Shown here piece by piece: positions 39,701 through 49,810 of a DNA stretch of 64,000 nucleotides. Below the pieces are notes generated by a model. It saw only the letters and a program-made list of their open reading frames with translations, searched no databases and was not told the origin of the DNA. The stretch spans positions 744,001 through 808,000 of the forward strand of contig NZ_UHIP01000001.1 of NCBI RefSeq assembly GCF_900460245.1, given 5' to 3'. How positions within the stretch are numbered: the first letter of the stretch is position 1; each line of letters starts with the position of its first letter. The position numbers and the translations under genes are program-made. The stretch is from Vibrio fluvialis. Its GTDB lineage: Bacteria > Pseudomonadota > Gammaproteobacteria > Enterobacterales > Vibrionaceae.

Positions 39701-40477
39701 ATGATTGTTTGGAGTGTTGCAAACCAAAAAGGTGGCGTCGGTAAAACGACCACAACCATCACGCTTGCTGGCTTGCTGAGCAAGCAAGGTAAGCGTGTTT
39801 TGCTGGTCGATACGGACCCGCACGCTTCACTGACGACTTATCTGGGTTATGACTCTGATGGTGTTCCGGCCAGCCTGTTTGACCTGTTTCAGCTGCGCGA
39901 GTACACCGAGCATACGGTTGAGCCTCTGATTCTGCGTACCGATGTGGAAGGAATAGACCTGATCCCGGCACACATGTCGCTGGCGACACTGGATCGGGTG
40001 ATGGGAAACCGCAGTGGCATGGGGTTGATTCTCAAACGTGCCTTGCTGGCGCTGCGTCAACGTTATGACTATGTGTTGATCGACTGTCCGCCCATTCTTG
40101 GCGTGATGATGGTTAATGCACTGGCGGCCAGCGATCGTATTTTGATCCCGGTACAGACAGAGTTTCTGGCGATGAAGGGCTTGGAGCGCATGGTGCGTAC
40201 GCTGGCAATTATGCAAAAGTCGCGCAATCGTGAGTTTAAGGTCACCATCGTGCCAACCATGTACGACAAACGTACGCGCGCCTCATTGCAGACACTGAAC
40301 CAGCTCAAGAAAGATTACCCGGATCAGGTATGGACGTCGGCGGTACCTATTGACACCAAGTTCCGCGATGCCAGCCTGAAACGTTTACCGGCATCCCATT
40401 TTGCTGAAGGCAGCCGGGGTGTTTTTGCGTACAAGCAATTACTTCTGTTTTTAGAGAGGCTGTCTATCAATGAGTAG
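39701..40477 (+). CDS. parC: ParA-like ATPase ParC for polar chemotaxis array placement
   Basis: A 258-residue ParA-family ATPase with deviant Walker A NQKGGVGKTTTT, LLVDTDPHASLT and LIDCPPILGVM. Its position between cheB and a cheW-like gene is diagnostic of vibrio ParC, which places and inherits chemotaxis arrays at the poles with ParP and the polar organiser HubP (established in V. cholerae and V. parahaemolyticus). Not the topoisomerase subunit of the same name. Overlaps parP by 8 bases. Confidence 0.9.
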   Translation: MIVWSVANQKGGVGKTTTTITLAGLLSKQGKRVLLVDTDPHASLTTYLGYDSDGVPASLFDLFQLREYTEHTVEPLILRTDVEGIDLIPAHMSLATLDRVMGNRSGMGLILKRALLALRQRYDYVLIDCPPILGVMMVNALAASDRILIPVQTEFLAMKGLERMVRTLAIMQKSRNREFKVTIVPTMYDKRTRASLQTLNQLKKDYPDQVWTSAVPIDTKFRDASLKRLPASHFAEGSRGVFAYKQLLLFLERLSINE

Positions 40478-41450
40478 CCCGTTGCTGTCGAGTGAACAAG
40501 CGCTGGATGATTACTTCACTGCTCTGCTAGATGAAGAGCTGGGTGAACAGGATCTTGCGCCGCAGAGTCAGCCTGAGCCAGAACCCGCATTAGAGCCGAT
40601 GATGCAATCGGTGGCGGAAAAGAGTTACTTCGAAGAAGAGCTCGAAGAAATTGATTTGCCCAACCTGGATGATGTCCAGCGCCTGCTGAGCCAGTTAGAA
40701 AACAGCAACCCGGTTGCTGAGCTGGATCTTGAAGAGGTGATGGAGCAGAACACCATTCAGATCGCTCAGGCTGAAGCGCCTGCTGTGGTGGAAGAGATTC
40801 AGGAATGGAACATCGAACCCGAGGTCGTTGTTGAGCCTCAGGTGTTGGTGGCGGAACCTGACGTCGAAACGTTGGTAGAAGTCGAAGCGCTGAACGGCAC
40901 CAGCTTAGAACAAGAGCTGACTGCTGAGATTGAGGTTGATGAAACACCCCAAACTGAGGCAGGCCGTTTTGATCTCAGTCGTTGGGATAACGCCGTACGT
41001 GCCGACAACTTTCAAGTACTCTACTTCGACGTCAACGGGGTGACTTTTGCTGTACCGCTGGATGAGCTGGGAGGTATTCACCGTAAAGGCTCTCTCAATC
41101 ACCTGATTGGTCGTCCGGGCTGGTATCTTGGCCTGCAAACTAACCGTGATGCACAGCTGGACGTGGTGGATACGGCGAAGTGGGTGATGGCGGAAAAGCT
41201 ACGCGATGATAGTTATAAAGCGGACTACCAGTACATCGTCATGCTCGGCGAAAGTATGTGGGGGTTGGCATGCACTAAACTATTAGGCACCGAGCTGCTG
41301 AATAGTGAAAAAGTTCGCTGGCGGGAACAAGTGGGTAAGCGCCCTTGGCTTGCTGGAATGGTTAAAGAAAAAATGTGTGCTCTGGTTCATGTTGAAGCAT
41401 TGATCGCTATGCTTAATGCAGGACTTGATGTAAAAGCACTCGATAAATAA
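40470..41450 (+). CDS. parP: CheW-like array tethering protein ParP
   Basis: 326 residues: an acidic, proline/glutamate-rich N-terminal region (about 1-165) and a C-terminal CheW-like domain (about 185-320, FQVLYFDVNGVTFAVPLDELGGI). In vibrios ParP links ParC to arrays, and its C-terminal domain integrates into the CheA/receptor lattice. The N-terminus begins with SPLLSSEQALDDYFTALLDEEL, probably the ParC-contact region by analogy. Confidence 0.88.
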   Translation: MSSPLLSSEQALDDYFTALLDEELGEQDLAPQSQPEPEPALEPMMQSVAEKSYFEEELEEIDLPNLDDVQRLLSQLENSNPVAELDLEEVMEQNTIQIAQAEAPAVVEEIQEWNIEPEVVVEPQVLVAEPDVETLVEVEALNGTSLEQELTAEIEVDETPQTEAGRFDLSRWDNAVRADNFQVLYFDVNGVTFAVPLDELGGIHRKGSLNHLIGRPGWYLGLQTNRDAQLDVVDTAKWVMAEKLRDDSYKADYQYIVMLGESMWGLACTKLLGTELLNSEKVRWREQVGKRPWLAGMVKEKMCALVHVEALIAMLNAGLDVKALDK

Positions 41451-41487
41451 TACATTTTTGTCGGAAACGACTTAGAGAGGAAAAGGT

Positions 41488-41982
41488 ATGTCTCAAACTA
41501 ACGAAGTTGAAGTGAGAAAAGAACACTCTAACGACGAAGTGCTGCAGTGGGTGACGTTCCAGCTAGAAGAAGAAACGTACGGCATCAATGTAATGCAAGT
41601 ACGTGAAGTGCTGCGTTATACCGAAATCGCGCCAGTACCCGGTGCACCAGATTACGTGCTGGGTATCATTAACCTGCGTGGTAACGTGGTAACCGTTATC
41701 GACACTCGTTCTCGTTTTGGTTTGATGCAAGGTGAGATCACCGATAACACCCGTATCATCGTCATCGAATCTGAGCGCCAAGTGATTGGTATTCTGGTCG
41801 ACAGCGTGGCCGAAGTGGTTTACCTGCGTTCTTCTGAAATTGACACCACACCAAGCGTTGGCACCGATGAAAGCTCGAAATTCATTCAGGGTGTAAGCAA
41901 CCGTGACGGTAAACTACTGATCCTGGTAGACCTGAACAAGCTGCTTACCGATGAAGAATGGGATGAAATGGCTCATCTGTAA
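41488..41982 (+). CDS. cheW: Chemotaxis coupling protein CheW
   Basis: Couples chemoreceptors to CheA. 164 residues, with the usual CheW fold: WVTFQLEEETYGINVMQVREVLRYTEIAPVPGAP, then GIINLRGNVVTVIDTR and GILVDSVAEVV. An AGAGAGGAAAAGG site precedes the ATG. Stop overlaps the next gene by one base. Confidence 0.96.
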   Translation: MSQTNEVEVRKEHSNDEVLQWVTFQLEEETYGINVMQVREVLRYTEIAPVPGAPDYVLGIINLRGNVVTVIDTRSRFGLMQGEITDNTRIIVIESERQVIGILVDSVAEVVYLRSSEIDTTPSVGTDESSKFIQGVSNRDGKLLILVDLNKLLTDEEWDEMAHL

Positions 41983-42488
41983 TGGCTGATCTGGCTTGGT
42001 TAACGCCTCCTGTTATTGCAGGAGGCAGTGTACTGATTGTTTTGCTGCTGCTCTTGGCACTGTTTCGCCTGCGCCGAAGTTCGTCAAAACAGGCGGACTA
42101 TTTCCGCCAACAGTTACGCCATCTGGATAAAGAGCTTCAGAAATCCAATAAGCAGGTTCTGGAAGTGCGCTCAGTGATGGTCGGGCTGGGGCAGAAAGTC
42201 TCAGAACAGCAGGACATTATCTTGCATCTCAATGAACGCCTCAAAGAGCTGGAAAACGCCGACACGGATGGCCGTTTGTACACCCGCGCATCGAAGATGG
42301 TCAAGTTGGGTGCTGATATCAATGAGCTGATCGAAGAGTGCGAACTGCCAAAAGCCGAAGCGGAGCTGATGCTCTCGTTACAGAAGAAACTCTCCGGTAA
42401 AGAGGCGATACCGCCGCTGACCAGTCATCCGGAAAGAAAGGTGGCTGCGCCGGGAGAAAAAAGACCGGCACGCAAACCTTCTCGTTAG
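41982..42488 (+). CDS. DUF2802 membrane-anchored coiled-coil protein
   Basis: 168 residues with one N-terminal membrane helix (about 11-30, GGSVLIVLLLLLALF), a basic stop-transfer segment, a long coiled coil (about 38-90), a conserved helical region (ASKMVKLGADINELIEECELPKAEAELMLSL) and a basic tail. The last 35-residue part resembles a small helix-turn-helix-like module. Function unknown; always, as I recall, at the end of this flagellar/chemotaxis operon in vibrios and pseudomonads, which points to a polar or motility role. Confidence 0.85.
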   Translation: MADLAWLTPPVIAGGSVLIVLLLLLALFRLRRSSSKQADYFRQQLRHLDKELQKSNKQVLEVRSVMVGLGQKVSEQQDIILHLNERLKELENADTDGRLYTRASKMVKLGADINELIEECELPKAEAELMLSLQKKLSGKEAIPPLTSHPERKVAAPGEKRPARKPSR

Positions 42489-42504
42489 CCTGATGTGAAC
42501 AGAT

Positions 42505-42533
42505 AAAAAGGAAGTCGTGAGACTTCCTTTTTT
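42505..42533 (+). terminator. Terminator of the flagellar-chemotaxis operon
   Basis: AAAAAGGAAGTC and GACTTCCTTTTTT form a perfect stem with a GTGA loop and T-run. Confidence 0.92.
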
Positions 42534-42703
42534 GTTGGCTGGGATTTATGAAAGCATGTAACCAAAAAGGGTTAATTGCTTCAGAAAATAATTAAAAATT
42601 AACAGTTTCTTACTTAGTTTCGTGACTCGTAATACCCTTACTCTATTTAGTCTCTTCCGTGGTGTGGTAATATGGGCGCCCCAATTTATTGATTCAGAAG
42701 CCC

Positions 42704-43324
42704 ATGCTGGAAGTAAAAAATCTCACTGCGATTCGTGATGAAAGAGTGCTGTTTGAAGGCTTGTCTTTCACCATTCAATCTGGCGAATTGGTCCAAATTG
42801 AAGGCCGTAATGGCACTGGCAAAACGACGTTGCTACGCATTGTGACTGGCTTGGGTGACCGCGATGATGGCGAGATCCATTGGAATAACGTCAACATCGA
42901 AGCGGATCGAGACAGCTACCATCAGGAGCTGCTGTTTCTTGGCCATCAAACGGGTGTAAAACGAGAGCTGACCGCATTAGAAAACCTGCGTTTTTATCAA
43001 GCGGTACACGCCGTTGGCACGCAGGAAGAGGATTTGTACCAGGCGCTGACTCAGGTTGGGCTTGCCGGGCGTGAAGATGTGCCAGTGGCACAGCTGTCTG
43101 CCGGGCAGCAGCGCCGCGTGGCGTTGGCTCGCTTGTGGCTCAGCCGCCAGAAGTTGTGGATCCTTGATGAACCTCTGACGGCGATTGATAAACAAGGGGT
43201 GAAAGTATTGGAAGCCCTCTTTTTGCAGCATGCCGAACAAGGTGGGATCGTGGTGCTGACCACCCACCAGGATATGTTCGCCGACAATCCGAAACTGCGC
43301 AAAATTAAGTTAGGAGACGCCTGA
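42704..43324 (+). CDS. ccmA: Cytochrome c maturation heme exporter ATPase CcmA
   Basis: ATPase of the CcmABCD complex that releases holo-CcmE. Walker [14 protein letters not shown], signature [14 protein letters not shown], Walker [13 protein letters not shown] and the switch LTTHQD are visible in about 206 residues. I chose the ATG at 42704 (MLEVKNLT); an upstream TTG would add 5 residues. First of nine ccm genes. The gap before it (42534-42703) is AT-rich and probably holds the promoter. Confidence 0.95.
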   Translation: MLEVKNLTAIRDERVLFEGLSFTIQSGELVQIEGRNGTGKTTLLRIVTGLGDRDDGEIHWNNVNIEADRDSYHQELLFLGHQTGVKRELTALENLRFYQAVHAVGTQEEDLYQALTQVGLAGREDVPVAQLSAGQQRRVALARLWLSRQKLWILDEPLTAIDKQGVKVLEALFLQHAEQGGIVVLTTHQDMFADNPKLRKIKLGDA

Positions 43325-43992
43325 TGCTATCGACCATGACCACCATCATTCGTCGTGAACTGCTGATCGCGTTTCGTCGTCAGGCCGACATTTTCAACCC
43401 GCTGTGGTTTTTCATCATCGTGATTACGCTGTTCCCTCTCAGCATTGGCCCTGATCCAAGTTTATTGTCCCGTATTGCGCCTGGCATCGTTTGGGTTGCC
43501 GCATTGCTGTCGGCATTACTTTCGCTTGAGCGCCTGTTTCGCGATGATTATCAGGACGGCTCACTGGAACAAATGATGCTGATGCCAGTCCCATTACCTG
43601 TGGTGGTGATTTCAAAAGTATTGGCACACTGGCTGCTGACGGGGGTGCCGTTGATTTTAATCAGTCCGCTGCTGGCCATTCTGTTGTCATTGGATATGAA
43701 TACTTGGTTTTCAGTGGTGCTGACGTTACTGCTCGGAACGCCAACCCTCAGTTTTATTGGTGCAATCGGTGTGGCTTTGACGGTCGGGCTGCAAAAAGGC
43801 GGCGTGCTGCTCAGTTTGCTGGTTTTACCGCTCTACATCCCAATTTTGATCTTCGCCACATCAGCCATAGATGCGGCGTCACTGGGAATGGCGTACAACG
43901 GACAATTGGCGATTCTGGCGGCGATGTTTATGGGCGCATTGACCCTGACACCGTTTGCGATCAGTGCTGCGTTGCGAGTAAGTGTCAATTAG
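43324..43992 (+). CDS. ccmB: Heme exporter permease CcmB
   Basis: Six-helix inner-membrane partner of CcmA. 222 residues; FRRQADIFNPLWFFIIVITLFPLSIGP and FRDDYQDGSLEQM are conserved. Starts one base into the ccmA stop. Confidence 0.95.
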   Translation: MLSTMTTIIRRELLIAFRRQADIFNPLWFFIIVITLFPLSIGPDPSLLSRIAPGIVWVAALLSALLSLERLFRDDYQDGSLEQMMLMPVPLPVVVISKVLAHWLLTGVPLILISPLLAILLSLDMNTWFSVVLTLLLGTPTLSFIGAIGVALTVGLQKGGVLLSLLVLPLYIPILIFATSAIDAASLGMAYNGQLAILAAMFMGALTLTPFAISAALRVSVN

Positions 43993-44084
43993 TTGTTCTC
44001 GATCAAGCACGAAAAATTCCCGTTAGATAAATTGCAAACCGAACAATTCAGATTCGGTACTTGAAGTAAAAGTGAGAGTAAACA

Positions 44085-44837
44085 ATGTGGAAATGGCTAC
44101 ATCCCTACGCCAAACCAGAGTCGGCCTATCGCCTGTGCGGTAAGTTTCTACCTTGGTTTGCGATTTTAGCTCTGTTGTGTTTATCCGCAGGTACAGTCTG
44201 GGGACTGGCCTACGCGCCTTCTGATTATCAGCAGGGAGACAGTTTTCGTATCATTTATATCCACGTGCCTGCTGCTATTTGGTCGATGGGCGTTTACATG
44301 TCGATGGCGATTGCTGCCTTTATCGGCATTGTGTGGCAGGTAAAACTGTCGGACATGGCTGCATCCGCGATGGCACCCATCGGCGCAGTCTACACCTTCA
44401 TCGCACTGATTACGGGCGCTGTGTGGGGTAAGCCGATGTGGGGTACCTGGTGGGTGTGGGACGCACGTCTGACCTCAGAACTTATTCTTCTGTTTCTCTA
44501 TCTCGGTGTGATTGCGCTTTATCACGCGTTTGATGATCAGAAAACCGCAGCCAAAGCGGCGGGTATTCTGGCGATTGTCGGTGTGATCAACCTGCCAATC
44601 ATTCACTATTCCGTGGAGTGGTGGAATACCCTGCATCAGGGGGCCACCATCACCAAATTCGATAAACCTTCGATTTCGAGCGATATGCTGTGGCCGCTGC
44701 TGCTGAACATATTCGGCTTCGCGTTCTTCTTCGGCGCGTTGGCGATGATTCGCCTGCGCAATGAAATCATCAGCAAAGAGAGTCACCGCCCGTGGGTGAT
44801 TCAACTGGCCGCAACGCAGTCACAGAGAGGGAAATAA
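44085..44837 (+). CDS. ccmC: Heme-handling membrane protein CcmC
   Basis: Attaches heme to CcmE. 250 residues, six membrane helices, with the periplasmic tryptophan-rich WWD motif GTWWVWDARLTSE and the two heme-ligand histidines (in the YIHVPAA and NLPIIHYSVEWWNTLHQG segments). Separated from ccmB by 92 bases. Confidence 0.96.
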   Translation: MWKWLHPYAKPESAYRLCGKFLPWFAILALLCLSAGTVWGLAYAPSDYQQGDSFRIIYIHVPAAIWSMGVYMSMAIAAFIGIVWQVKLSDMAASAMAPIGAVYTFIALITGAVWGKPMWGTWWVWDARLTSELILLFLYLGVIALYHAFDDQKTAAKAAGILAIVGVINLPIIHYSVEWWNTLHQGATITKFDKPSISSDMLWPLLLNIFGFAFFFGALAMIRLRNEIISKESHRPWVIQLAATQSQRGK

Positions 44838-44838
44838 G

Positions 44839-45045
44839 ATGCACTTTGAATCTATGAGCGATTTCTGGGCAATGGGAGGCTACGCGGCTTACGTGTGGAG
44901 TTCCTTTGGTATTACTTTCTTATCAATGTTGATTTTGTGGGTGGCGAGTGTTCGCCGCGGTCAAACGCTACTGAATGAAGTCCAGGCTAAAGTAGCGCGT
45001 CAGGCACGAATCGATGCAGCGAAAAATATGGAGAACACACTATGA
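44839..45045 (+). CDS. ccmD: Heme exporter small membrane protein CcmD
   Basis: 68 residues with one membrane helix and a basic cytoplasmic tail; the start [16 protein letters not shown] is the family hallmark. Needed to release holo-CcmE from CcmABC. Overlaps ccmE by 4 bases. Confidence 0.93.
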   Translation: MHFESMSDFWAMGGYAAYVWSSFGITFLSMLILWVASVRRGQTLLNEVQAKVARQARIDAAKNMENTL

Positions 45046-45524
45046 ATCCAAGACGCAAAAAGCGCCTCGGTATTGTGCTGGCGATTTTCATCGGTTTAGG
45101 TGCCACCATCGGTCTCGTTCTGTACGCACTGAATCAAAATATGGACCTGTTTTACACCCCGAGTGAACTGGTGAACGGTAAAGATGGCAAAAAGCCGGAA
45201 GTGGGCCAGCGCCTGCGCATCGGTGGAATGGTCGAAGTCGGGTCTGTGAAACGCGATCCTAGCTCTCTTAAAGTGAGCTTTTTGCTGCATGACAAAGGCC
45301 CTTCAGTGACAGTGATCTACGAAGGTATCCTGCCAGACCTGTTCCGTGAAGGTCAGGGTATTGTGGCTCAGGGCGTGCTGAAAGACGCAACGACCGTAGA
45401 AGCCTTCGAAGTGCTGGCTAAGCACGACGAAGAGTACATGCCACCTGAAATTGCCGAAGCGATGCAGAAAAACCATTCGCCAATGAGCTACTCACAAGAT
45501 CAAATGCAAGGAAGTACCAAATGA
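45042..45524 (+). CDS. ccmE: Heme chaperone CcmE
   Basis: Carries heme covalently to CcmF/H. 160 residues: basic N-terminus, one membrane anchor, OB-fold periplasmic domain, and the heme-binding [12 protein letters not shown] motif with the histidine that forms the heme bond. Overlaps ccmF by 4 bases. Confidence 0.96.
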   Translation: MNPRRKKRLGIVLAIFIGLGATIGLVLYALNQNMDLFYTPSELVNGKDGKKPEVGQRLRIGGMVEVGSVKRDPSSLKVSFLLHDKGPSVTVIYEGILPDLFREGQGIVAQGVLKDATTVEAFEVLAKHDEEYMPPEIAEAMQKNHSPMSYSQDQMQGSTK

Positions 45525-47476
45525 TTGCGGAAATCGGTCACTTTGCGCTGATTCTGGCACTGGCGTTAGCCGTGCTGCTCAGCGTACTTCCTCTGGTCGG
45601 AGCGTCCAAAAACAACCATGTGCTGATGAATGCGGCGCGACCGCTGTCGATTGGCATGTTTATGATGCTGGCGTTGTCGTTCGGCATTCTGTTGTGGGCG
45701 TTCTACACCAACGATTTCACGTTGCAGTACGTAGCCAGCAACTCCAACAGCCAATTGCCGTGGTATTACCGTCTGACGGCGGTGTGGGGCGCGCATGAAG
45801 GTTCGCTGTTGCTGTGGGTGCTGATCCAGGCTGGCTGGACGCTTGCGGTGGCGACGTTGAGCCGCGGTATGCCTCAGGAGTCGGTGGCAAGGGTATTGGC
45901 CGTGATGGGCTTGATCAGTGTCGGTTTCCTGCTGTTTATCATCGTGACATCGAACCCGTTCACCCGCACCTTACCGCATTTTCCGATTGATGGTCGTGAC
46001 CTCAATCCGCTGTTGCAGGACCCAGGTCTGATCATTCACCCGCCAATGCTCTACATGGGTTATGTGGGATTTTCGGTCGCGTTCTCATTTGCGATTGCGT
46101 CTCTGATGACCGGCCGCTTAGATACCGCTTGGGCTCGTTGGTCACGTCCGTGGACAACCGCTGCGTGGCTGTTTCTGACCGTAGGTATTGCGCTCGGTTC
46201 CTGGTGGGCATACTACGAACTTGGCTGGGGTGGCTGGTGGTTCTGGGATCCGGTGGAAAACGCGTCATTCATGCCTTGGCTGGCCGGTACCGCGCTGATG
46301 CATTCGCTGGCGGTTACCGAAAAACGTGGCACCTTTAAAGCGTGGACTGTGCTGCTGGCTATCTCCGCGTTTTCGCTCAGCCTGTTGGGTACCTTCCTGG
46401 TGCGCTCTGGTATTCTGGTTTCGGTACACGCATTTGCGTCCGATCCGGCGCGCGGCATGTTCATTCTTGGCTTCCTGGTGTTCGTCATCGGCGGTTCGCT
46501 GTTGCTGTTCGCGCTGAAAGGCTCATCGGTACGTGTGCGTGGTAATTTCGAGCTGGTGTCGCGTGAAAACGCTCTGTTGGCTAACAACGTGTTGTTGATC
46601 GCTGCGCTGGTTGTCGTGCTGATTGGTACGCTGTTACCGCTGGTGCATAAACAGTTGGGTTTAGGCTCGGTATCGATTGGTGCACCGTTCTTCAACACTT
46701 TGTTCGCCTGGCTGATGGTGCCGTTTGCCTTCCTGCTGGGGATCGGCCCTCTCATTCGCTGGAAGCGTGACAACCTGTCGAAACTGATTAAACCGATGCT
46801 GATTTCCGGCGTCATTGCGCTGCTGTTCGGCGCGTTGATCGTGCAACTGACGACAGAACACTTCAGCTCAATGGCCTTCATGGGTTGGGTGATGGCGCTG
46901 TGGATTGTGTGCCTGCACGCAGTAGAACTGTATGAGCGTGCGACGCATCGTCACACCTTCCTGGCGGGTATCGGTAAACTGCAACGCAGTCACTGGTCGA
47001 TGATGCTGGGTCACCTTGGTCTTGCTGTGACCATCATCGGTATCGCGATGGTCCAGAACTACAGTATCGAACGTGATGTCCGTCTGGCTCCTGGCGAGCA
47101 TTTCAAACTGCAAGAGTATGAGTTCTTCTTCAAAGGCCTGCGTGATAAAGATGGTCCGAACTACGACGGTTACATTGCCGATTTTGAAATCACTCAAAAT
47201 GGTAAATACCTTAATACATTGCATGCTGAGAAACGTTTCTACCGCACTGCGCGTTCGATGATGACGGAGGCGGCCATTGACCGCGGTCTGACCCGCGATC
47301 TCTATATCGCAATGGGCGAGCGTCTGGATGACAACAACGCATGGGCAGTACGAATTTACTACAAACCATTTGTTCGCTGGATTTGGGCTGGTGCTTTGCT
47401 GATGGCACTGGGTGGTGCGTTGGCCATCAGTGACAAACGCTACCGTTTCAGAAAAAACGCTCAGCAGGAGGCTTGA
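45521..47476 (+). CDS. ccmF: Cytochrome c heme lyase subunit CcmF
   Basis: Core heme lyase component, 651 residues with about 14-15 membrane helices. The WWD domain appears as [20 protein letters not shown], and histidines such as those in [11 protein letters not shown] and [14 protein letters not shown] serve as heme ligands. The long periplasmic domain near the C-terminus is present. Its stop precedes ccmG by three bases. Confidence 0.97.
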   Translation: MIAEIGHFALILALALAVLLSVLPLVGASKNNHVLMNAARPLSIGMFMMLALSFGILLWAFYTNDFTLQYVASNSNSQLPWYYRLTAVWGAHEGSLLLWVLIQAGWTLAVATLSRGMPQESVARVLAVMGLISVGFLLFIIVTSNPFTRTLPHFPIDGRDLNPLLQDPGLIIHPPMLYMGYVGFSVAFSFAIASLMTGRLDTAWARWSRPWTTAAWLFLTVGIALGSWWAYYELGWGGWWFWDPVENASFMPWLAGTALMHSLAVTEKRGTFKAWTVLLAISAFSLSLLGTFLVRSGILVSVHAFASDPARGMFILGFLVFVIGGSLLLFALKGSSVRVRGNFELVSRENALLANNVLLIAALVVVLIGTLLPLVHKQLGLGSVSIGAPFFNTLFAWLMVPFAFLLGIGPLIRWKRDNLSKLIKPMLISGVIALLFGALIVQLTTEHFSSMAFMGWVMALWIVCLHAVELYERATHRHTFLAGIGKLQRSHWSMMLGHLGLAVTIIGIAMVQNYSIERDVRLAPGEHFKLQEYEFFFKGLRDKDGPNYDGYIADFEITQNGKYLNTLHAEKRFYRTARSMMTEAAIDRGLTRDLYIAMGERLDDNNAWAVRIYYKPFVRWIWAGALLMALGGALAISDKRYRFRKNAQQEA

Positions 47477-47479
47477 TTG

Positions 47480-48031
47480 ATGAATAAGAAGATTTTGTTT
47501 ATTCCGCTGGCAGCATTTCTGGCGTTAGTTGCAGTGTTCGCTACCCAACTGGTTAAAAACTCCGAAGGTGATGATCCAACCAAACTGGAATCAGTGCTGG
47601 TGGGGCAGGCTGTGCCGCAGTTTCGTCTGGAAGATTTGGTCGAACCCGGCAAACTTTATGACCAATCGATTTTCAAAGGTGAGCCGTTACTGCTCAACGT
47701 GTGGGCCACGTGGTGTCCCACCTGTTATGCCGAACACCAATACCTCAACCAGTTGGCAGGTAAAGGCGTAAAAATCATCGGTATGAACTACAAAGATCAG
47801 CGTGATAAAGCCGTGAAATGGCTGAACGATCTTGGCAATCCTTATCTGATTAGCTTGTTTGACGGCAATGGCATGCTGGGGCTTGATTTAGGCGTTTATG
47901 GCGCGCCGGAGACCTTCCTGATTGATGCTAATGGCGTCATCCGTTATCGCCATGTGGGGGATGTGAATCCTCGCAACTGGAAAGAGACGCTGGAACCGAT
48001 GTACAACCAGTTGTTGCAGGAGGCCAAATGA
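47480..48031 (+). CDS. ccmG: Thiol:disulfide interchange protein CcmG/DsbE
   Basis: Membrane-anchored thioredoxin-like protein that reduces apocytochrome c or CcmH. About 183 residues with an N-terminal anchor and the redox motif WATWCPTCYAEH (CPTC). Also shows the family's GVYGAPETFLID cis-proline region. The ATG at 47480 is 8 bases after an AGGAGG ribosome site. Confidence 0.95.
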   Translation: MNKKILFIPLAAFLALVAVFATQLVKNSEGDDPTKLESVLVGQAVPQFRLEDLVEPGKLYDQSIFKGEPLLLNVWATWCPTCYAEHQYLNQLAGKGVKIIGMNYKDQRDKAVKWLNDLGNPYLISLFDGNGMLGLDLGVYGAPETFLIDANGVIRYRHVGDVNPRNWKETLEPMYNQLLQEAK

Positions 48032-48513
48032 TGAAACGTTGGATACTTGCTGCTGCGGCAGCACTAATGGTTTCCTTAACTGCGCTGGCCGCGATTGATG
48101 TGTACGATTTCGATACGCCGGAGCAGGAAACTCAGTTTCAGGAGTTGAGCAATACGCTGCGCTGTCCGAAATGTCAGAACAACTCAATCGCGGATTCCAA
48201 CGCTGAACTCGCGAAAGATCTGCGTCATAAAGTGTATGAAATGACAAAAGAGGGCAAATCTAAAGACGAAATCGTCGATTACATGATTGCCCGCTACGGT
48301 AACTTCGTCACGTATAACCCACCGTTTACACTCAGTACGGCGATTTTGTGGCTCGGACCGGTATCTGTGCTGTTGATCGGTTTTGGCGTGATTGTCATTC
48401 GCAGCCGTCGCAGCAAAGCGGCTGCAACAAGCAACAACGCTCAATGGGATAAGGACAAAGAAGCACGTCTGAAGGCGCTGCTGGAAGAAGATAAAGACGG
48501 AGATAAGCAATAA
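48028..48513 (+). CDS. ccmH: Cytochrome c-type biogenesis protein CcmH
   Basis: Reductant for apocytochrome heme sites. 161 residues: signal peptide, then LRCPKCQNNSIADSNAELAKDLR with the redox-active CPKC, a three-helix domain and a C-terminal membrane helix (LWLGPVSVLLIGFGVIVI). Two adjacent ATGs (48028, 48031) are possible; the first overlaps the ccmG stop (ATGA). Corresponds to the N-terminal half of E. coli CcmH; the C-terminal half is the separate ccmI. Confidence 0.94.
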   Translation: MMKRWILAAAAALMVSLTALAAIDVYDFDTPEQETQFQELSNTLRCPKCQNNSIADSNAELAKDLRHKVYEMTKEGKSKDEIVDYMIARYGNFVTYNPPFTLSTAILWLGPVSVLLIGFGVIVIRSRRSKAAATSNNAQWDKDKEARLKALLEEDKDGDKQ

Positions 48514-49736
48514 TGACGTTATTTTGGATTTCGACGCTTATCCTGGTGGCTATTGCCTGCGTCTTCATTGCCATTCCGCTGATTCAGAAAAAGGCCAACA
48601 ACGACACCGTACTGCGCGATGAGCTCAACAAAGCTTTCTATAAAGACCGCTTAAATGAGCTGCAGGAAGAGACGGCAGAGGGCCTGGTGGACAACCAACA
48701 GGACCTGATTGCCGACCTGAAACAATCTCTGCTGGACGATATTCCGGCCGATAAGCAGGCGACGCAGCAGAGCCAGGTCTCGACGTTAGCAGTACTGGTG
48801 CCGTCAGTCTTGCTGGTCGTGCTGCTCAGCTACGGAATGTACGCCAAATTTGGTAACTACGATAAAGTGGAGCACTGGCAACAAGTGAGTGCCGACTTAC
48901 CGCTGCTGACTCGTAAGCTAATGGCGCCGCAAGGTCAGGGTGTTGAGCTAACGGATCAGGAAATGGAAGACTTGACGCTCTCTCTGCGCACGCGCTTGTA
49001 TTACCAACCGGAAGACTCGACAGGCTGGCTGTTGCTAGGGCGTATTGCGATGGCAAACCGTGACATGCAGACCGCAATTGGCGCAATGAAACACGCCTAT
49101 GCGCTGGAGCCTCAGGATGGTGACATTCAGTTGGGGTACGCTCAGGCGCTGATGTTGTCAGATGATGAGATGGACCAGACTCAGGCTCGCTCGATTCTGC
49201 AACGTCTCGCTAAACGCGATTACGTCGACCTGCGTGTCTACTCACTGCTTGCCTTTGATGCGTTCGAACGTGCCGATTACCCGTCAGCCATTCAATATTG
49301 GGGCCTGATGCAAAAAATGATTGGCCCGAATGACAGTCGTTACGAAATGCTGACGCGCAGTATTGACAGTGCCAAACGTAAAATGGGTGAAGGCGTTGTC
49401 GAGGGTAAATCGGTCTCCGTGACCATTTCTCTGGCTGACAATGTTGTCCTGCCACAAAACGCGGTACTTATCGTCTCTGTGCACAGCGCCGATGGCGCGC
49501 CAATGCCGATTGCGGCTGCCCGTTATCCGTTGAGCAACTTCCCGCGTACGGTGGTATTGGACGATAACAACAGCATGATGCAAGGGCGTAAACTGTCAGA
49601 TCTGTCTACACTCATGGTACGCGTTCGTATTGATACTGATGGCAACGTGTCGACTAAAGACGGCGACTGGTTTGGTGAAAGTCAGCCAGTGAATTTGGGC
49701 GAACCGGTTGAAGTTGTGATTAATAAACAGTATTAA
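48513..49736 (+). CDS. ccmI: Cytochrome c-type biogenesis protein CcmI
   Basis: Apocytochrome chaperone, 407 residues. Two membrane helices near the N-terminus (about 1-22 and 90-110) flank a cytoplasmic loop; TPR-like repeats follow (WLLLGRIAMANRDMQTAIGAMKHAYAL), then a periplasmic C-terminal beta domain. Last gene of the ccm operon. Confidence 0.94.
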   Translation: MTLFWISTLILVAIACVFIAIPLIQKKANNDTVLRDELNKAFYKDRLNELQEETAEGLVDNQQDLIADLKQSLLDDIPADKQATQQSQVSTLAVLVPSVLLVVLLSYGMYAKFGNYDKVEHWQQVSADLPLLTRKLMAPQGQGVELTDQEMEDLTLSLRTRLYYQPEDSTGWLLLGRIAMANRDMQTAIGAMKHAYALEPQDGDIQLGYAQALMLSDDEMDQTQARSILQRLAKRDYVDLRVYSLLAFDAFERADYPSAIQYWGLMQKMIGPNDSRYEMLTRSIDSAKRKMGEGVVEGKSVSVTISLADNVVLPQNAVLIVSVHSADGAPMPIAAARYPLSNFPRTVVLDDNNSMMQGRKLSDLSTLMVRVRIDTDGNVSTKDGDWFGESQPVNLGEPVEVVINKQY

Positions 49737-49767
49737 TTAGCGCTAGCTGTTTGTTTTAAATTAAAAT

Positions 49768-49793
49768 AAAGGCCGATGAATGCATCGGCCTTT
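49768..49793 (+). terminator. Hairpin after ccmI
   Basis: AAAGGCCGATG and CATCGGCCTTT form a perfect 11-bp stem with an AATG loop. The T-run is short. It lies about 18 bases before the mlaA start. Confidence 0.7.
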
Positions 49794-49810
49794 ACGCATG
49801 GATAATAATA

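Noticed and set aside
46213..46881. 222-codon frame on the minus strand inside ccmF
   Set aside because: Antisense to the conserved WWD domain of CcmF; low-complexity Ser/Thr/Asn composition typical of a shadow.
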